DNA of 64,000 bases from contig NZ_CP033367.1 in the NCBI RefSeq assembly GCF_013170845.1, positions 4,651,001-4,715,000 of the forward strand, in the 5' to 3' direction. The translations under genes and the position numbers were made by a program. The stretch is from Mesorhizobium loti R88b (GTDB lineage Bacteria > Pseudomonadota > Alphaproteobacteria > Rhizobiales > Rhizobiaceae). A model generated the notes under the pieces. That model made no database searches. It saw only the letters and a list, made by a program, of their open reading frames with translations, and was not told the DNA's origin. Shown in pieces: positions 22,977-32,041 of the stretch. Each line of letters begins with the position of its first letter. The first letter of the stretch is position 1.

Positions 22977-23894
22977 CTATGCCGCTTTACCTTTGACGTC
23001 GGCTGGCTCGCTGCCGATCTCGAAATCGGCCATCCGCTCCAGCGCCCTGACCAGGGCCGAATGATCCTCCTTAGCCCCGCCATTGGCCGCACAGGAGTTG
23101 AACAGCTGCTGCGTGGTCGAGGTGTTGGGCAGTGAAACGCCGAGCGTCTTGGCGCCCTCCAGTGCGAGGTTGAGATCCTTCTGGTGGAGTTCGATGCGGA
23201 AGCCGGGCGCGAAGGTGCGCTTGACCATGCGCTCGCCATGCACTTCGAGAATGCGCGAGGCTGCCAGCCCGCCCATCAGCGCCTGCCTGACCTTAGCCGG
23301 GTCGGCGCCGGCTTTCGATGCGAAAACAAGCGCTTCGGCGACGGCTTCAATGGTCAGCGCAACGACGATCTGGTTGGCGACCTTGGTGGTCTGGCCGACA
23401 CCGTTCGGCCCGACCAGAGTGATGTTCTTGCCCATCTTTTCGAAGATAGGCCTGGCGCGCTCGAACGGTTTTTCCTCGCCGCCGACCATGATGGTGAGGG
23501 ATGCCGCCTTGGCGCCGACCTCGCCACCCGACACCGGCGCGTCGAGATAGTCGCAGTCGAGATCGTTGATCTTCCTGGCAAAGGTCTTGGTCTCGATCGG
23601 CGAGATCGAGCTCATGTCGATGACCAGCTTGCCCTTGGTCAGGCCCGATGCGACGCCGTTGTCGCCGAACAGCACCTCGGCGACCTGCGGGGTGTCTGGT
23701 ACCATGGTGATGATGATGTCGGCGGCTTTTGCCACGGCGGCATGGCCGGTAACGGTCTTCAGCCCCTTGGCGATGAGATCGACCGGTGGCTTCGAGCGGT
23801 GCCCGCTGGCGATGACCTTGTAGCCGGCATCCAGCAGATGCCCCGCCATCGGCGCGCCCATGATGCCGAGGCCGATGAAGCCGATGGTTTCCAT
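22977..23894 (-). CDS. glxR: 2-hydroxy-3-oxopropionate reductase (tartronate semialdehyde reductase)
   Basis: The 305-residue NAD(P)H enzyme reduces tartronate semialdehyde to D-glycerate. The N-terminal Rossmann motif GFIGLGIMGAPMAGHLL (residues 5-21) is typical of beta-hydroxyacid dehydrogenases. The substrate motif DAPVSGGEVGA lies near residue 120, and the catalytic Lys in GQTTKVANQ near 172. It is the third gene after gcl and hyi on the same strand, 94 bp downstream of hyi, which supports GlxR over other members of the family. An 11-residue tail rich in Lys and Ala ends the protein. Confidence 0.92.
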   Translation of the reverse strand: METIGFIGLGIMGAPMAGHLLDAGYKVIASGHRSKPPVDLIAKGLKTVTGHAAVAKAADIIITMVPDTPQVAEVLFGDNGVASGLTKGKLVIDMSSISPIETKTFARKINDLDCDYLDAPVSGGEVGAKAASLTIMVGGEEKPFERARPIFEKMGKNITLVGPNGVGQTTKVANQIVVALTIEAVAEALVFASKAGADPAKVRQALMGGLAASRILEVHGERMVKRTFAPGFRIELHQKDLNLALEGAKTLGVSLPNTSTTQQLFNSCAANGGAKEDHSALVRALERMADFEIGSEPADVKGKAA

Positions 23895-23988
23895 GATGAT
23901 TCTCCGTCCCTTGTTAGGTCGCGTTCTGTCGCGCCCCTCTCTGTCCTGCCCGACATCTCCCCCACATGGGGGGCTTCAGCGCCGGCTC

Positions 23989-24786
23989 CTACGCCGCAGC
24001 ACTTCCCTGCCCGGCCAGGTCCCGGAACCAACCCAAGCCAGCCTCCGTCCCTGCCTTCGGCTTGTACTCAGCCCCGATCCAGCCGGAATAGCCGATGCGG
24101 TCGATGTGATCGTAGAGGAAGGGATAATTGATCTCGCCCGTCCCCGGCTCGTGACGGCCGGGATTGTCCGCAAGCTGGATATGCGCGATGCGGCCGAGGT
24201 TTGTCTCGATCTTACGGGCGAGATCCCCCTCCATGATCTGCATGTGATAGATGTCATATTGCAGGAACAGGTTCTTCGAGCCGACGCGGTCGATCAGCGC
24301 CAGCGCCTGGTCCGAATAGTTGAGGAAGAAGCCCGGAATGTCGCGGGTGTTGATCGGCTCGATCAAAAGCCGGATGCCGGCCTGCTCCAGTTTCTCCGCC
24401 GCGAAGGCGAGGTTTTCGGCAAACACATCCTCGAGCACCTTGCGGTCGGCGCCGGCGGGCGCGATGCCGGCCAGGCAATTGACCTGCGGGCAGCCGAGCG
24501 CCTGTGCGTAGGCGATCGCCTTGGCGATGCCCTGACGAAATTCCGGCACGCGGTCCGGCAGCACGGCAATGCCGCGCTCGCCCTTGCCCCATTCGCCGGC
24601 CGGCAGGTTGAACAGCACCTGCGTCAGGCCATTCTTCTTCAGCCTCGCGGCCACCACTTCGGGCGCGTGGTCGTAGGGGCCAATATATTCGACGCCCTTG
24701 AAGCCGGCGCGGGCGGCGGCATCGAAGCGGTCGAGGAACTCATGCTCGCCAAAGAGCATCGACAGATTGGCTGAAAAACGCGGCAT
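23989..24786 (-). CDS. hyi: Hydroxypyruvate isomerase
   Basis: The 265-residue TIM-barrel protein interconverts hydroxypyruvate and tartronate semialdehyde. It opens PRFSANLSMLFGEHEFLDRF, with the LFNLPAGEWGKGERGIA segment near residue 75, which is characteristic of Hyi in the AP endonuclease 2-like family. Metal ligands are provided by Glu in LLIEPINTRDIPGF, Asp/His in YDIYHMQIMEGD and Glu in GYSGWIGAEYKP. It starts 9 bp after the gcl stop with TAGGAGAAAAAA upstream, so it is part of the gcl operon. Confidence 0.93.
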   Translation of the reverse strand: MPRFSANLSMLFGEHEFLDRFDAAARAGFKGVEYIGPYDHAPEVVAARLKKNGLTQVLFNLPAGEWGKGERGIAVLPDRVPEFRQGIAKAIAYAQALGCPQVNCLAGIAPAGADRKVLEDVFAENLAFAAEKLEQAGIRLLIEPINTRDIPGFFLNYSDQALALIDRVGSKNLFLQYDIYHMQIMEGDLARKIETNLGRIAHIQLADNPGRHEPGTGEINYPFLYDHIDRIGYSGWIGAEYKPKAGTEAGLGWFRDLAGQGSAAA

Positions 24787-24795
24787 TTTTTTCTC

Positions 24796-26577
<1,782 letters not shown>

Positions 26578-26618
26578 TTTTCCGGCCCTCCACAGGGTTT
26601 GTCATTGTTGGATGGCCA

Positions 26619-26647
26619 AGAATGTCAGCACGTCGGCTATTTTTCAA
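26619..26647 (-). promoter_or_regulatory. Candidate promoter of gcl-hyi-glxR
   Basis: On the minus strand TTGAAA (26642-26647), a 17-bp spacer and CATTCT (26619-26624) lie about 45 bp before the gcl start. Directly upstream (26648-26685) is A/T-rich sequence with repeated TTTTTTCA motifs, well placed for IclR binding. Confidence 0.45.
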
Positions 26648-26742
26648 TTTTTTCAGAATATTTTTTCATTTCTAGAAAACGGCGACTGAATGCTGATTTT
26701 ATTGACTTTTCGGTTTTCCAAGAATTTGCCTTCCCGCCCGAG

Positions 26743-26757
26743 TGAAAAAATTTTTCA
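26743..26757. promoter_or_regulatory. Palindromic operator candidate for the IclR regulator
   Basis: TGAAAAA, a central A, and TTTTTCA form an exact 15-bp palindrome 34 bp before the iclR-type gene. Related half sites (TTTTTTCA) occur at about 26649-26678 nearer gcl. AT-rich palindromes of this size are typical IclR-family operators, so it may serve autorepression and control of gcl. Inference from sequence and position. Confidence 0.45.
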
Positions 26758-26791
26758 TTGCTTGTTTGGTGAAATCAGCAAGGATGGCGCC

Positions 26792-27613
26792 ATGGATACG
26801 ACCGAAAAACGCCAGCGCGGCCGGCCGCGCGCTTTCAACGGGCCTGCCGAGGCCAGTTCGGTGCAGTCGCTCGACCGGGCCTTGCGCATCCTGGCCATTG
26901 TCGCTGAGGGCAGCGGCCTGTCGCTGAGCGAAATATCAGCGCAGAGCGGCCTTGCCGCCTCCACCGCCTACCGCATGCTGACGACACTGCAAAACCACGG
27001 CATGGTCGAGTTCGATACGTCAGACCAGTTGTGGTCGATCGGCGTCGAGACCTACCGCATGGGCGCGGCCTTTCTGCGCCGCCGCAAGCTGGTCGACCGT
27101 GCCCGCATCGTCATGCAGGAGCTGATGGAAAAGACCGGCGAGACCGCCAATCTCGGCGTCGCCGAGGATGATTGCGTGGTGTTTGTCAGCCAGGTCGAGA
27201 CACATCAGGCGATCCGCGCCTTCTTCCGGCCGGGGACGCGCAGCCCGTTCCACGCGTCGGGCATCGGCAAGGCGGTGCTGGCGCATCTCGAACCGGAGCG
27301 CGTAGGCATCATCTTGCGCAAGGCCGGACTGCAGCGTTTCACCGACAAGACGCTGTCCGAGATCCCTGCCCTTGCCCACGATCTGGCTGTCATCAAGCAG
27401 CGTGGCTGGTCTGTCGATGACGAGGAACGGCATCCCGGCATGCGTTGCGTGGCGGCCGCCATCTTCAATGAATTCGGCGAGCCGATCGGCGGCGTCTCGG
27501 TGTCGGGGCCAACCGTGCGGGTGACGCCGGAGCGGCTGGCCGAGATCGGACCGATGGTGCGCGGTGCCGCAGCTGAGGTGACCAGGATGATCGGCGGTGT
27601 GCAAGCCGGCTGA
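26792..27613 (+). CDS. IclR-family transcriptional regulator of glyoxylate genes
   Basis: The 273-residue protein has an N-terminal winged helix (SLDRALRILAIVAEGSGLSL then TAYRMLTTLQNHGMVEFD, residues 24-74) and a C-terminal effector-binding IclR domain (GIGKAVLAHLEPE, GMRCVAAAIFNEFGEPIGGV). The family often senses glyoxylate or related acids, and this gene is divergent from gcl, so it probably controls that operon as AllR-type repressors do. ATG 26792 is preceded by AAGGATGGCGCC; the 34-residue extension to 26690 lies in the AT-rich operator region and is rejected. Confidence 0.9.
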   Translation: MDTTEKRQRGRPRAFNGPAEASSVQSLDRALRILAIVAEGSGLSLSEISAQSGLAASTAYRMLTTLQNHGMVEFDTSDQLWSIGVETYRMGAAFLRRRKLVDRARIVMQELMEKTGETANLGVAEDDCVVFVSQVETHQAIRAFFRPGTRSPFHASGIGKAVLAHLEPERVGIILRKAGLQRFTDKTLSEIPALAHDLAVIKQRGWSVDDEERHPGMRCVAAAIFNEFGEPIGGVSVSGPTVRVTPERLAEIGPMVRGAAAEVTRMIGGVQAG

Positions 27614-27973
27614 TCAGCTTGCCCCGGGCAGCGCACTCCTCGTCGCAATATCGAAGAAATCGAGCAGGATAGCCATGCCGACACCACAGGCGGTGAAGAT
27701 GAGGCCTGCGATGAAGATGCGGTTGGCGCGTTCATAGACACGCCGCTGCAGGGACTTGATGTCGAGCAGCAGCGACAGCGCCCGCATCTGCAAGGCGATC
27801 CCGGCCAGGATCGGCAGAACGGCGACAAGATGGTAGGCCCGCCAAGGGATCGGGTTGGCGGCCCAATGAGTGATGAACCCAAGCGAAAATGCCAGCAGGA
27901 TGCCGACAGTGGTGACGGTGCCGTTGCGGAAAACCGTCTCGATCAGGTCTTCCCTGGGATCCTGCTCGTCCAA
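27614..27973 (-). CDS. Small integral membrane protein
   Basis: The protein is about 119 residues with three predicted spans: TTVGILLAFSLGFITHWA, YHLVAVLPILAGIALQMRAL and IFIAGLIFTACGVGMAILLD. TTG 27973 is chosen because GGGAGG precedes it by five bases; TTG 27988 would add five residues, and no ATG is available near the start. The sequence is acidic before the first helix. I recognise no named family with confidence. It is convergent with the IclR gene, with no gap between the stop codons. Confidence 0.65.
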   Translation of the reverse strand: MDEQDPREDLIETVFRNGTVTTVGILLAFSLGFITHWAANPIPWRAYHLVAVLPILAGIALQMRALSLLLDIKSLQRRVYERANRIFIAGLIFTACGVGMAILLDFFDIATRSALPGAS

Positions 27974-28094
27974 GCCACCCTCCCTCAACCGGCCATCGGG
28001 GTAGACTAGACTCTGCTAAAATCGCTGTATAGCGCCCGCCAGATCGGATTTCACCGCCTTGCCGTGGCGTTCGAATGCATGCGAAAGGGCGCGG

Positions 28095-28526
28095 ATGAGG
28101 AAAACGCTTCAGCTTTTGCTTATCGCTTCGCTTTACGGATGCGTAGCGACGACACCTCAACCCGATGCCGGCGATCAACGCGTCGACCCTATTCCGTTCT
28201 CGCTCGCGCTTGAGGAGATCGTCACCACCGGCATTCGTCAGCGCTTGCCAGATCCTGCTTCCGCCAGGTTCGGCAGGACGCTTGCCGGCGAGCGGACGCT
28301 GAACGGCCGCAGGGAGATTGTGGTCTGCGGCTTCGTCAACGGCAAGGGTCCGCCCGACGGCTCTGGCGGCGACCAAGCCTTCATTGCCAAGATCTACCCG
28401 GATTCGGGAAGCAGCTTCGAACTCGTCACCATGGGCAGCGCTTCGGAAACGCGGCGTCTCGTCGGCAGGACCTGCAGCGCTGCCGGATTGCCGATCGCCG
28501 ATTCCGACCTGAATATGCAACTGTAA
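28095..28526 (+). CDS. Putative lipoprotein, hypothetical
   Basis: The 143-residue protein begins MRKTLQLLLIASLYGCVATT: a short basic n-region, hydrophobic core and a lipobox-like LYGC, so it is probably a membrane-anchored periplasmic lipoprotein. The mature part has a conserved-looking segment LPDPASARFG and VVCGFVNGKGPPDGSGGDQA, seen in small rhizobial envelope proteins of unknown function. ATG 28095 is used; the ORF could open at 28059, but that adds a basic tail before the signal peptide. Confidence 0.7.
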   Translation: MRKTLQLLLIASLYGCVATTPQPDAGDQRVDPIPFSLALEEIVTTGIRQRLPDPASARFGRTLAGERTLNGRREIVVCGFVNGKGPPDGSGGDQAFIAKIYPDSGSSFELVTMGSASETRRLVGRTCSAAGLPIADSDLNMQL

Positions 28527-28544
28527 CTATCTGTGAGACGAACG

Positions 28545-28576
28545 AAAGAGGGGCTCGCGCGAGCCCCTCTTTTGTT
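28545..28576. terminator. Bidirectional rho-independent terminator
   Basis: AAAGAGGGGCTCGC and GCGAGCCCCTCTTT form an exact 14-bp palindrome followed by TGTTG on the plus strand and by CGTTCG on the minus strand. It lies between the convergent lipoprotein and BA14K genes. Confidence 0.85.
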
Positions 28577-28594
28577 GCGGAAATGGTCCTCCTC

Positions 28595-28900
28595 TCAGAG
28601 CCGGCAGTAGTGGCTGTAGCCGTCATGGCCGATGTAGGTGTCGGAGTCCGGATCGTAGCTCGAATAACGGTCGAAGCAGCGGCGGACGTGCCAGGAACCT
28701 CCGTCTTCGTCGACATAGACGGTGCGCGGCGGCTGCTGAGCGAGCAGGCTGCCCAGGACAAACCCGCCAACGCCGGCGGCGATGCCGATGCCGAGGTCGT
28801 GGTGATGCGAATGGGCCGCCGAAGGCTGGACGGTGCCGACCAATGCGGTGGCGGCGACGGTGGAGGCGATGAGGCCAGAAACGAGTGTGCGCTTGAACAT
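28595..28900 (-). CDS. BA14K-family secreted protein
   Basis: The 101-residue protein has a signal peptide (MFKRTLVSGLIASTVAATAL, cleavage near PSAAHS), a Gly-rich hydrophobic stretch (GIGIAAGVGGFVLGSLLA) and the C-terminal CFDRYSSYDPDSDTYIGHDG followed by YSHYC. The Cys, Tyr and Asp pattern with the terminal His-Tyr-Cys is that of the BA14K (lectin-like) family first known as a Brucella immunoreactive protein. ATG 28900 is preceded by AAGGAGATCGTC. Its leader and signal peptide are close copies of those of the gene at 29122-29346. Confidence 0.88.
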   Translation of the reverse strand: MFKRTLVSGLIASTVAATALVGTVQPSAAHSHHHDLGIGIAAGVGGFVLGSLLAQQPPRTVYVDEDGGSWHVRRCFDRYSSYDPDSDTYIGHDGYSHYCRL

Positions 28901-28924
28901 GACGATCTCCTTGGTTTGGTTACC

Positions 28925-28943
28925 GAGGCGATCCATCCGCCTC
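28925..28943 (-). promoter_or_regulatory. Leader hairpin of the BA14K gene
   Basis: GAGGCG and CGCCTC (28925-28930, 28938-28943) pair about 25 nt upstream of the start codon. An equivalent stem occurs at the same distance before the paralogous His-rich gene (29370-29387), so it is conserved between the two copies. Confidence 0.45.
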
Positions 28944-29076
28944 TTGATCATCTGTCGCTGCGACAACGAAAAAGGTTCGAATATTTTTTCGAACAGATGG
29001 TGATCGCCCAATTCGAAGTGGCATGTGACGCCAATCATCAGCGATGGTCGCGCATGACGACACGCAGACGCGAAAA

Positions 29077-29098
29077 AGGGCGGTCGAAGCCGCCCTTC
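29077..29098 (-). terminator. Rho-independent terminator of the His-rich gene
   Basis: AAGGGCGG and CCGCCCTT form an 8-bp stem with a TCGAAG-type loop. On the minus strand TTTCGCG follows, 24 bp past the stop of the gene at 29122. Confidence 0.75.
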
Positions 29099-29121
29099 TC
29101 CAATCGCGTCGCCAGATAGGT

Positions 29122-29346
29122 TCAGTAGATGATGATGTGATGATGATGGTGGTGGTGATGATGATGATGGTGCCACCAGTAGTCCGGATAATCCGGATAA
29201 TCCGGATAGTCCGAGTAATCCTCGTAATAACCGTGGTGGTGATGATGGTGCATGCCATGGGCCGACGACGTCTGAACCGTGGCGGCTAGCGCGCCCGTGG
29301 CGACGAAAATAGCTACGAGAGCGGAAGTGAGCGTGCGCTTGAACAT
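29122..29346 (-). CDS. His-rich secreted small protein
   Basis: The 74-residue product has a signal peptide (MFKRTLTSALVAIFVATGAL, cleavage near SSAHG) almost identical to that of the BA14K gene downstream. The mature part is only about 45 residues: a run of six His, then a Tyr/Asp segment with three tandem DYP units, Trp-Trp, a run of twelve His, and a hydrophobic Ile-Ile-Ile-Tyr end. This suggests a periplasmic or surface metal-binding (Zn, Ni, Cu) peptide. ATG 29346 is preceded by AGGAGATCATC. I know no named family, and the His run could vary by slippage. Confidence 0.7.
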   Translation of the reverse strand: MFKRTLTSALVAIFVATGALAATVQTSSAHGMHHHHHHGYYEDYSDYPDYPDYPDYWWHHHHHHHHHHHHIIIY

Positions 29347-29369
29347 GATGATCTCCTGGGTCCTTGACC

Positions 29370-29387
29370 GAGGCGACCATTCGCCTC
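29370..29387 (-). promoter_or_regulatory. Leader hairpin of the His-rich gene
   Basis: GAGGCGA (29370-29376), loop CCAT, TCGCCTC (29381-29387): an exact 7-bp stem about 24 nt before the start codon. It corresponds to the stem at 28925-28943, and the flanking sequences (GATCTCCT, ACCGAGGCGA, AAAAGGTTCGA) are also shared. Confidence 0.5.
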
Positions 29388-29530
29388 TGGAGATCAGTCG
29401 GCGTGGCCGGCCAAAAGGTTCGAGAGGTCGAGGAGATTTTCGGCTGAGCCGGAGGAAAAGCGAGTGGCAATAGCGAAAAGCAGTGACACCAGAGTGCCCC
29501 TCGTTTCCGACTATTCGCTATTTCGCTCTC

Positions 29531-29698
29531 TCACCCCATGCCCGTGACATGGCGAAGCCAGAAGGCGAGCGCAATGAAGCCGATGATCGTGGTGACGCCG
29601 GTCCAGTCGACATTGGCCTTCTTCACATCGCTGATGATCTTCACCACCAGCATCCAGGCGATGACGACGATGGGGAGAATGATGACGAGCCGCATCAT
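29531..29698 (-). CDS. Small membrane protein (55 aa)
   Basis: The product opens MMRLVIILPIVVIAWMLVVK and has a second hydrophobic stretch VTTIIGFIALAFWLRHV, so two short membrane spans are likely. ATG 29698 is chosen because CTGGAG lies six bases upstream. The extension to 29785 has a basic, Cys-rich composition unlike the rest. I recognise no family. It is transcribed away from the downstream tRNA-Thr. Confidence 0.6.
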   Translation of the reverse strand: MMRLVIILPIVVIAWMLVVKIISDVKKANVDWTGVTTIIGFIALAFWLRHVTGMG

Positions 29699-29857
29699 GC
29701 GACACTCCAGTCCGAAGCGATTGCACCTCACAGATATGTAGGAAATGGCTTTGCGGATTTCAGCACCCCGCCTGCACCGCGTCATCCACCGCTGCGGGTA
29801 ACCGAAAACGGAGTTTTGTCTTTACTGGCGCAACAAATATGCTAACCGGAGCGCCGT

Positions 29858-29933
29858 GCCCTTGTAGCTCAGCTGGTAGAGCAGCGGTTTTGTAAACCGA
29901 AGGTCGGCGGTTCGATTCCGTCCGGGGGCACCA
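29858..29933 (+). tRNA. tRNA-Thr (anticodon TGT)
   Basis: The acceptor stem pairs GCCCTTG with CGGGGGC through G-U pairs. The D-arm GCTCAGCTGGTAGAGC is followed by an anticodon loop TTTGTAA giving TGT. The T-arm GGTTCGATTCC and encoded CCA (29931-29933) complete the 76-nt tRNA. The outermost anticodon-stem pair is a G-A mismatch. Confidence 0.95.
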
Positions 29934-30047
29934 GTTTCCTCCAGACTTAGGCCACGCGACACGGCTGGCGCTAGTCCATTCTCATGCTCGGTTTGGTCGG
30001 TGATAAAGGTGCAAGGCACATCATTCGCCGATGAGATAATCGATGTC

Positions 30048-30506
30048 CTAGTTCGGGCACTTCTCAAAAAAAGCCGACCGTTGGATTTCCGGCAGGCCTT
30101 CGAACTGAACCCGAACCACTTCGATTCTTGCTCCAACCTTTTGAAAGACAAGATGCATGTTGTCGTATTCGTGTTGGGATGCTGCTTTGCCATCTGATCG
30201 GGTGACCGTGACGGGGTGGAGGCCTATCCCGATTTCGTCGCTGGCAACGAGTGCAGATTCAGTGACTTGATCGACAGTGGTAACCAACACTCCGCTATTC
30301 TTGTCCAGAATGGTCGCCGTCATCTCTCCGCCAGACGGCCCCGCAAAAGTAACTCTATCCATCTTCGGCTGAGAAATGTCCCTGCCGCAATTCGACGACC
30401 ACGCCCCCATGAGGCCAAATTGCTTCATGGGGCCTTCGATGTCAGCGCCAAAGGCTGGCGCGGAAAACACCCCAGATGCCAAGAGAGCCCCGAAAAAGAT
30501 GCGCAT
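30048..30506 (-). CDS. Periplasmic hypothetical protein
   Basis: The 152-residue protein has a signal peptide (MRIFFGALLASGVFSAPAFG, cleavage near FGA-D). The mature domain begins with FGLMGAWSSNCGRDISQPKM, a pattern seen in rhizobial envelope proteins of unknown function, and ends with a Cys (FFEKCPN) that could pair with the first Cys. ATG 30506 has an excellent ribosome-binding site (GCAGGAGGGGCA). Nothing in the sequence points to an enzymatic role. Confidence 0.75.
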   Translation of the reverse strand: MRIFFGALLASGVFSAPAFGADIEGPMKQFGLMGAWSSNCGRDISQPKMDRVTFAGPSGGEMTATILDKNSGVLVTTVDQVTESALVASDEIGIGLHPVTVTRSDGKAASQHEYDNMHLVFQKVGARIEVVRVQFEGLPEIQRSAFFEKCPN

Positions 30507-30639
30507 TGCCCCTCCTGCACGCGTTCCCATGCCGCACGCGCAAGTTGGGCACTGAACTTAGGCACGTCTATGACCGACTCTCGAGTGGTTCACGCAGGCT
30601 GCGCCAAGGGTGGGCGGTTCGATCGCCAGCCCCCGCCCG

Positions 30640-31209
30640 CTATGAGGCGCGGGCAACTTGCCCAGATGCGCCCGTCCTGTTGAACGTGTTCCTCACCCTG
30701 ATCGACTTATAGACATAAGCGACCCAGATGCCGGTCCCAACAAATGAGGCTATCGGTGCCACCAGCGCATCGCCTGCCAGCACTTGGTTCACCGGCACCT
30801 CCAGGATTGAAGAAATCCAGATCGTGTCCAGGACGAAAACGACAGGGATCGCAAGCCACTGAAGCAGAAACAATTGCGGGAACCGGCGGCTCCGCCGCAG
30901 CATCGAAACGAGCACAACGAGTTGAAGCGCCAGAAATGCCAGATTGAGAGCGACCTCGCCATATACCGCCAGCGGCCCATTTGAGAGGGTCATGAGTTGC
31001 TGGTAGCCGTCGGCCGAATTGGCGAAGTCGGCGAGTGTGCGCAGCGGTGACAATGCCTGACCGATCGCCAGCAGCATCAGCCAGCCGCCGAAGCCCACCA
31101 GAGCCTCAGGATTCTGTGGCGCCTTAGCGGCTGATCGAACAGCAAAGAAAACGGGCACGCCGATCAACAGCAGCAATATTGCCCAATGCCAGATTGAAAA
31201 TGCCCCCAT
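30640..31209 (-). CDS. DUF2569-family membrane protein
   Basis: The 189-residue protein has about five hydrophobic segments. After an N-terminal span comes the family signature GFGGWLMLLAIGQALSPLRT near residue 38, then spans around VALNLAFLALQLVVLVSML, WLAIPVVFVLDTIWISSIL and PIASFVGTGIWVAYVYKSIR. The GGWL motif and four-helix core identify DUF2569, of unknown function. ATG 31209 is preceded by GGGGAGAGGCAA. Confidence 0.82.
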   Translation of the reverse strand: MGAFSIWHWAILLLLIGVPVFFAVRSAAKAPQNPEALVGFGGWLMLLAIGQALSPLRTLADFANSADGYQQLMTLSNGPLAVYGEVALNLAFLALQLVVLVSMLRRSRRFPQLFLLQWLAIPVVFVLDTIWISSILEVPVNQVLAGDALVAPIASFVGTGIWVAYVYKSIRVRNTFNRTGASGQVARAS

Positions 31210-31335
31210 TTGCCTCTCCCCTTTTTAATGCCCCTATAGGTTGTATCAGGTTTCAAACTCAACTCAAGAGGCGAGCCCCGCGCAAAACGACGTTTATGCC
31301 GAAGCGACGATTTCTCCTGCCTGCTGCTGACTCCC

Positions 31336-31950
31336 TCACACCCCGATCGCCGACACCAGAATCCGGTTCTGCCTTCGTATCGCTGCCCGCAGTTCCGGTA
31401 TCCTTGCCTCGTCGCGCTTCACGAATTCGATGAACATCATGTTCATGTTGTTGAAGATCAGCTCGCCCAGCGCTGCACCGTCTATATCCTGCCGCACCAG
31501 GCCAATCTCCTGCAGCCGGGCGATCAATGCGCGGATCTGTTCGGTCAGCGAGTGGTCCAACTCTGTATAGGCCTGGCCGAACGGGCTGTCGGGCAATTGC
31601 GTCGAGATCGCCATCGCCTGTCGCCACATCTCCTTGCTGAGATAGTGCAGCGAGTGCTCGATATAGATGCCGATCAGTGTGTCCAGCGCGTCGCCGACGT
31701 TGGCCGGCGGCCTGGCAACGACGCCACGCCCGGCATTGAGCACCTCGTTGACCTCCAGCGAGACGATGGCGCCAAGAATGTCGCCCTTGTTCTCATAGTA
31801 ATTGTAGATGGTGCCAACCGAGACTTCAGCTTTAGCTGCGATCGCCTCGATCTTGGCGCCCTCATAGCCGGCCTCGCGGAAAAGCTCTGCGGCCGCCTCG
31901 ATGATACGCCTGTGCCGGTCCGCCTTTTGCCTTGCCCGCAATCCGCTCAT
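31336..31950 (-). CDS. TetR/AcrR-family regulator of the first ABC operon
   Basis: The 204-residue protein has an N-terminal helix-turn-helix (RRIIEAAAELFREAGYEGAK then VSVGTIYNYYENKGDILGAI, residues 14-58), where the recognition helix contains TIYNYY. The C-terminal ligand domain has no clear subfamily signature. ATG 31950 is preceded by AAGAGGCTGAT. It is divergent from the polyamine-type transporter at 32042-36612, and a 26-bp inverted repeat lies between them, so it probably represses that operon and itself. Confidence 0.88.
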   Translation of the reverse strand: MSGLRARQKADRHRRIIEAAAELFREAGYEGAKIEAIAAKAEVSVGTIYNYYENKGDILGAIVSLEVNEVLNAGRGVVARPPANVGDALDTLIGIYIEHSLHYLSKEMWRQAMAISTQLPDSPFGQAYTELDHSLTEQIRALIARLQEIGLVRQDIDGAALGELIFNNMNMMFIEFVKRDEARIPELRAAIRRQNRILVSAIGV

Positions 31951-31976
31951 ATCAGCCTCTTGCCACAAAAACAGAA

Positions 31977-32002
31977 TTGACTCAATTTTAGAATTGGTTC
32001 AA
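31977..32002. promoter_or_regulatory. Inverted-repeat operator candidate between tetR and the ABC operon
   Basis: The left half TTGACTCAATTTT and the inverse of the right half, TTGAACCAATTCT, agree at 10 of 13 positions and adjoin without a gap. The left half also contains a TTGACT -35 for the rightward operon, with a weak CAACTT 17 bp later, so a bound TetR dimer would cover the promoter. Confidence 0.5.
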
Positions 32003-32041
32003 CTTTTTGCAAGAAGCCACAAAGGCAAGGGAGAACACTCG

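Noticed and set aside
28940..29000. Possible ECF-type (EcfG) promoter CGAACC in the BA14K leader
   Set aside because: The matching GTT-type -10 at the right distance is missing in both gene copies.
29150..29215. Short tandem repeats at the His-rich gene as a possible CRISPR or minisatellite
   Set aside because: The repeats are in-frame codons of a His/DYP-rich protein, with units far shorter than CRISPR repeats and no spacers.
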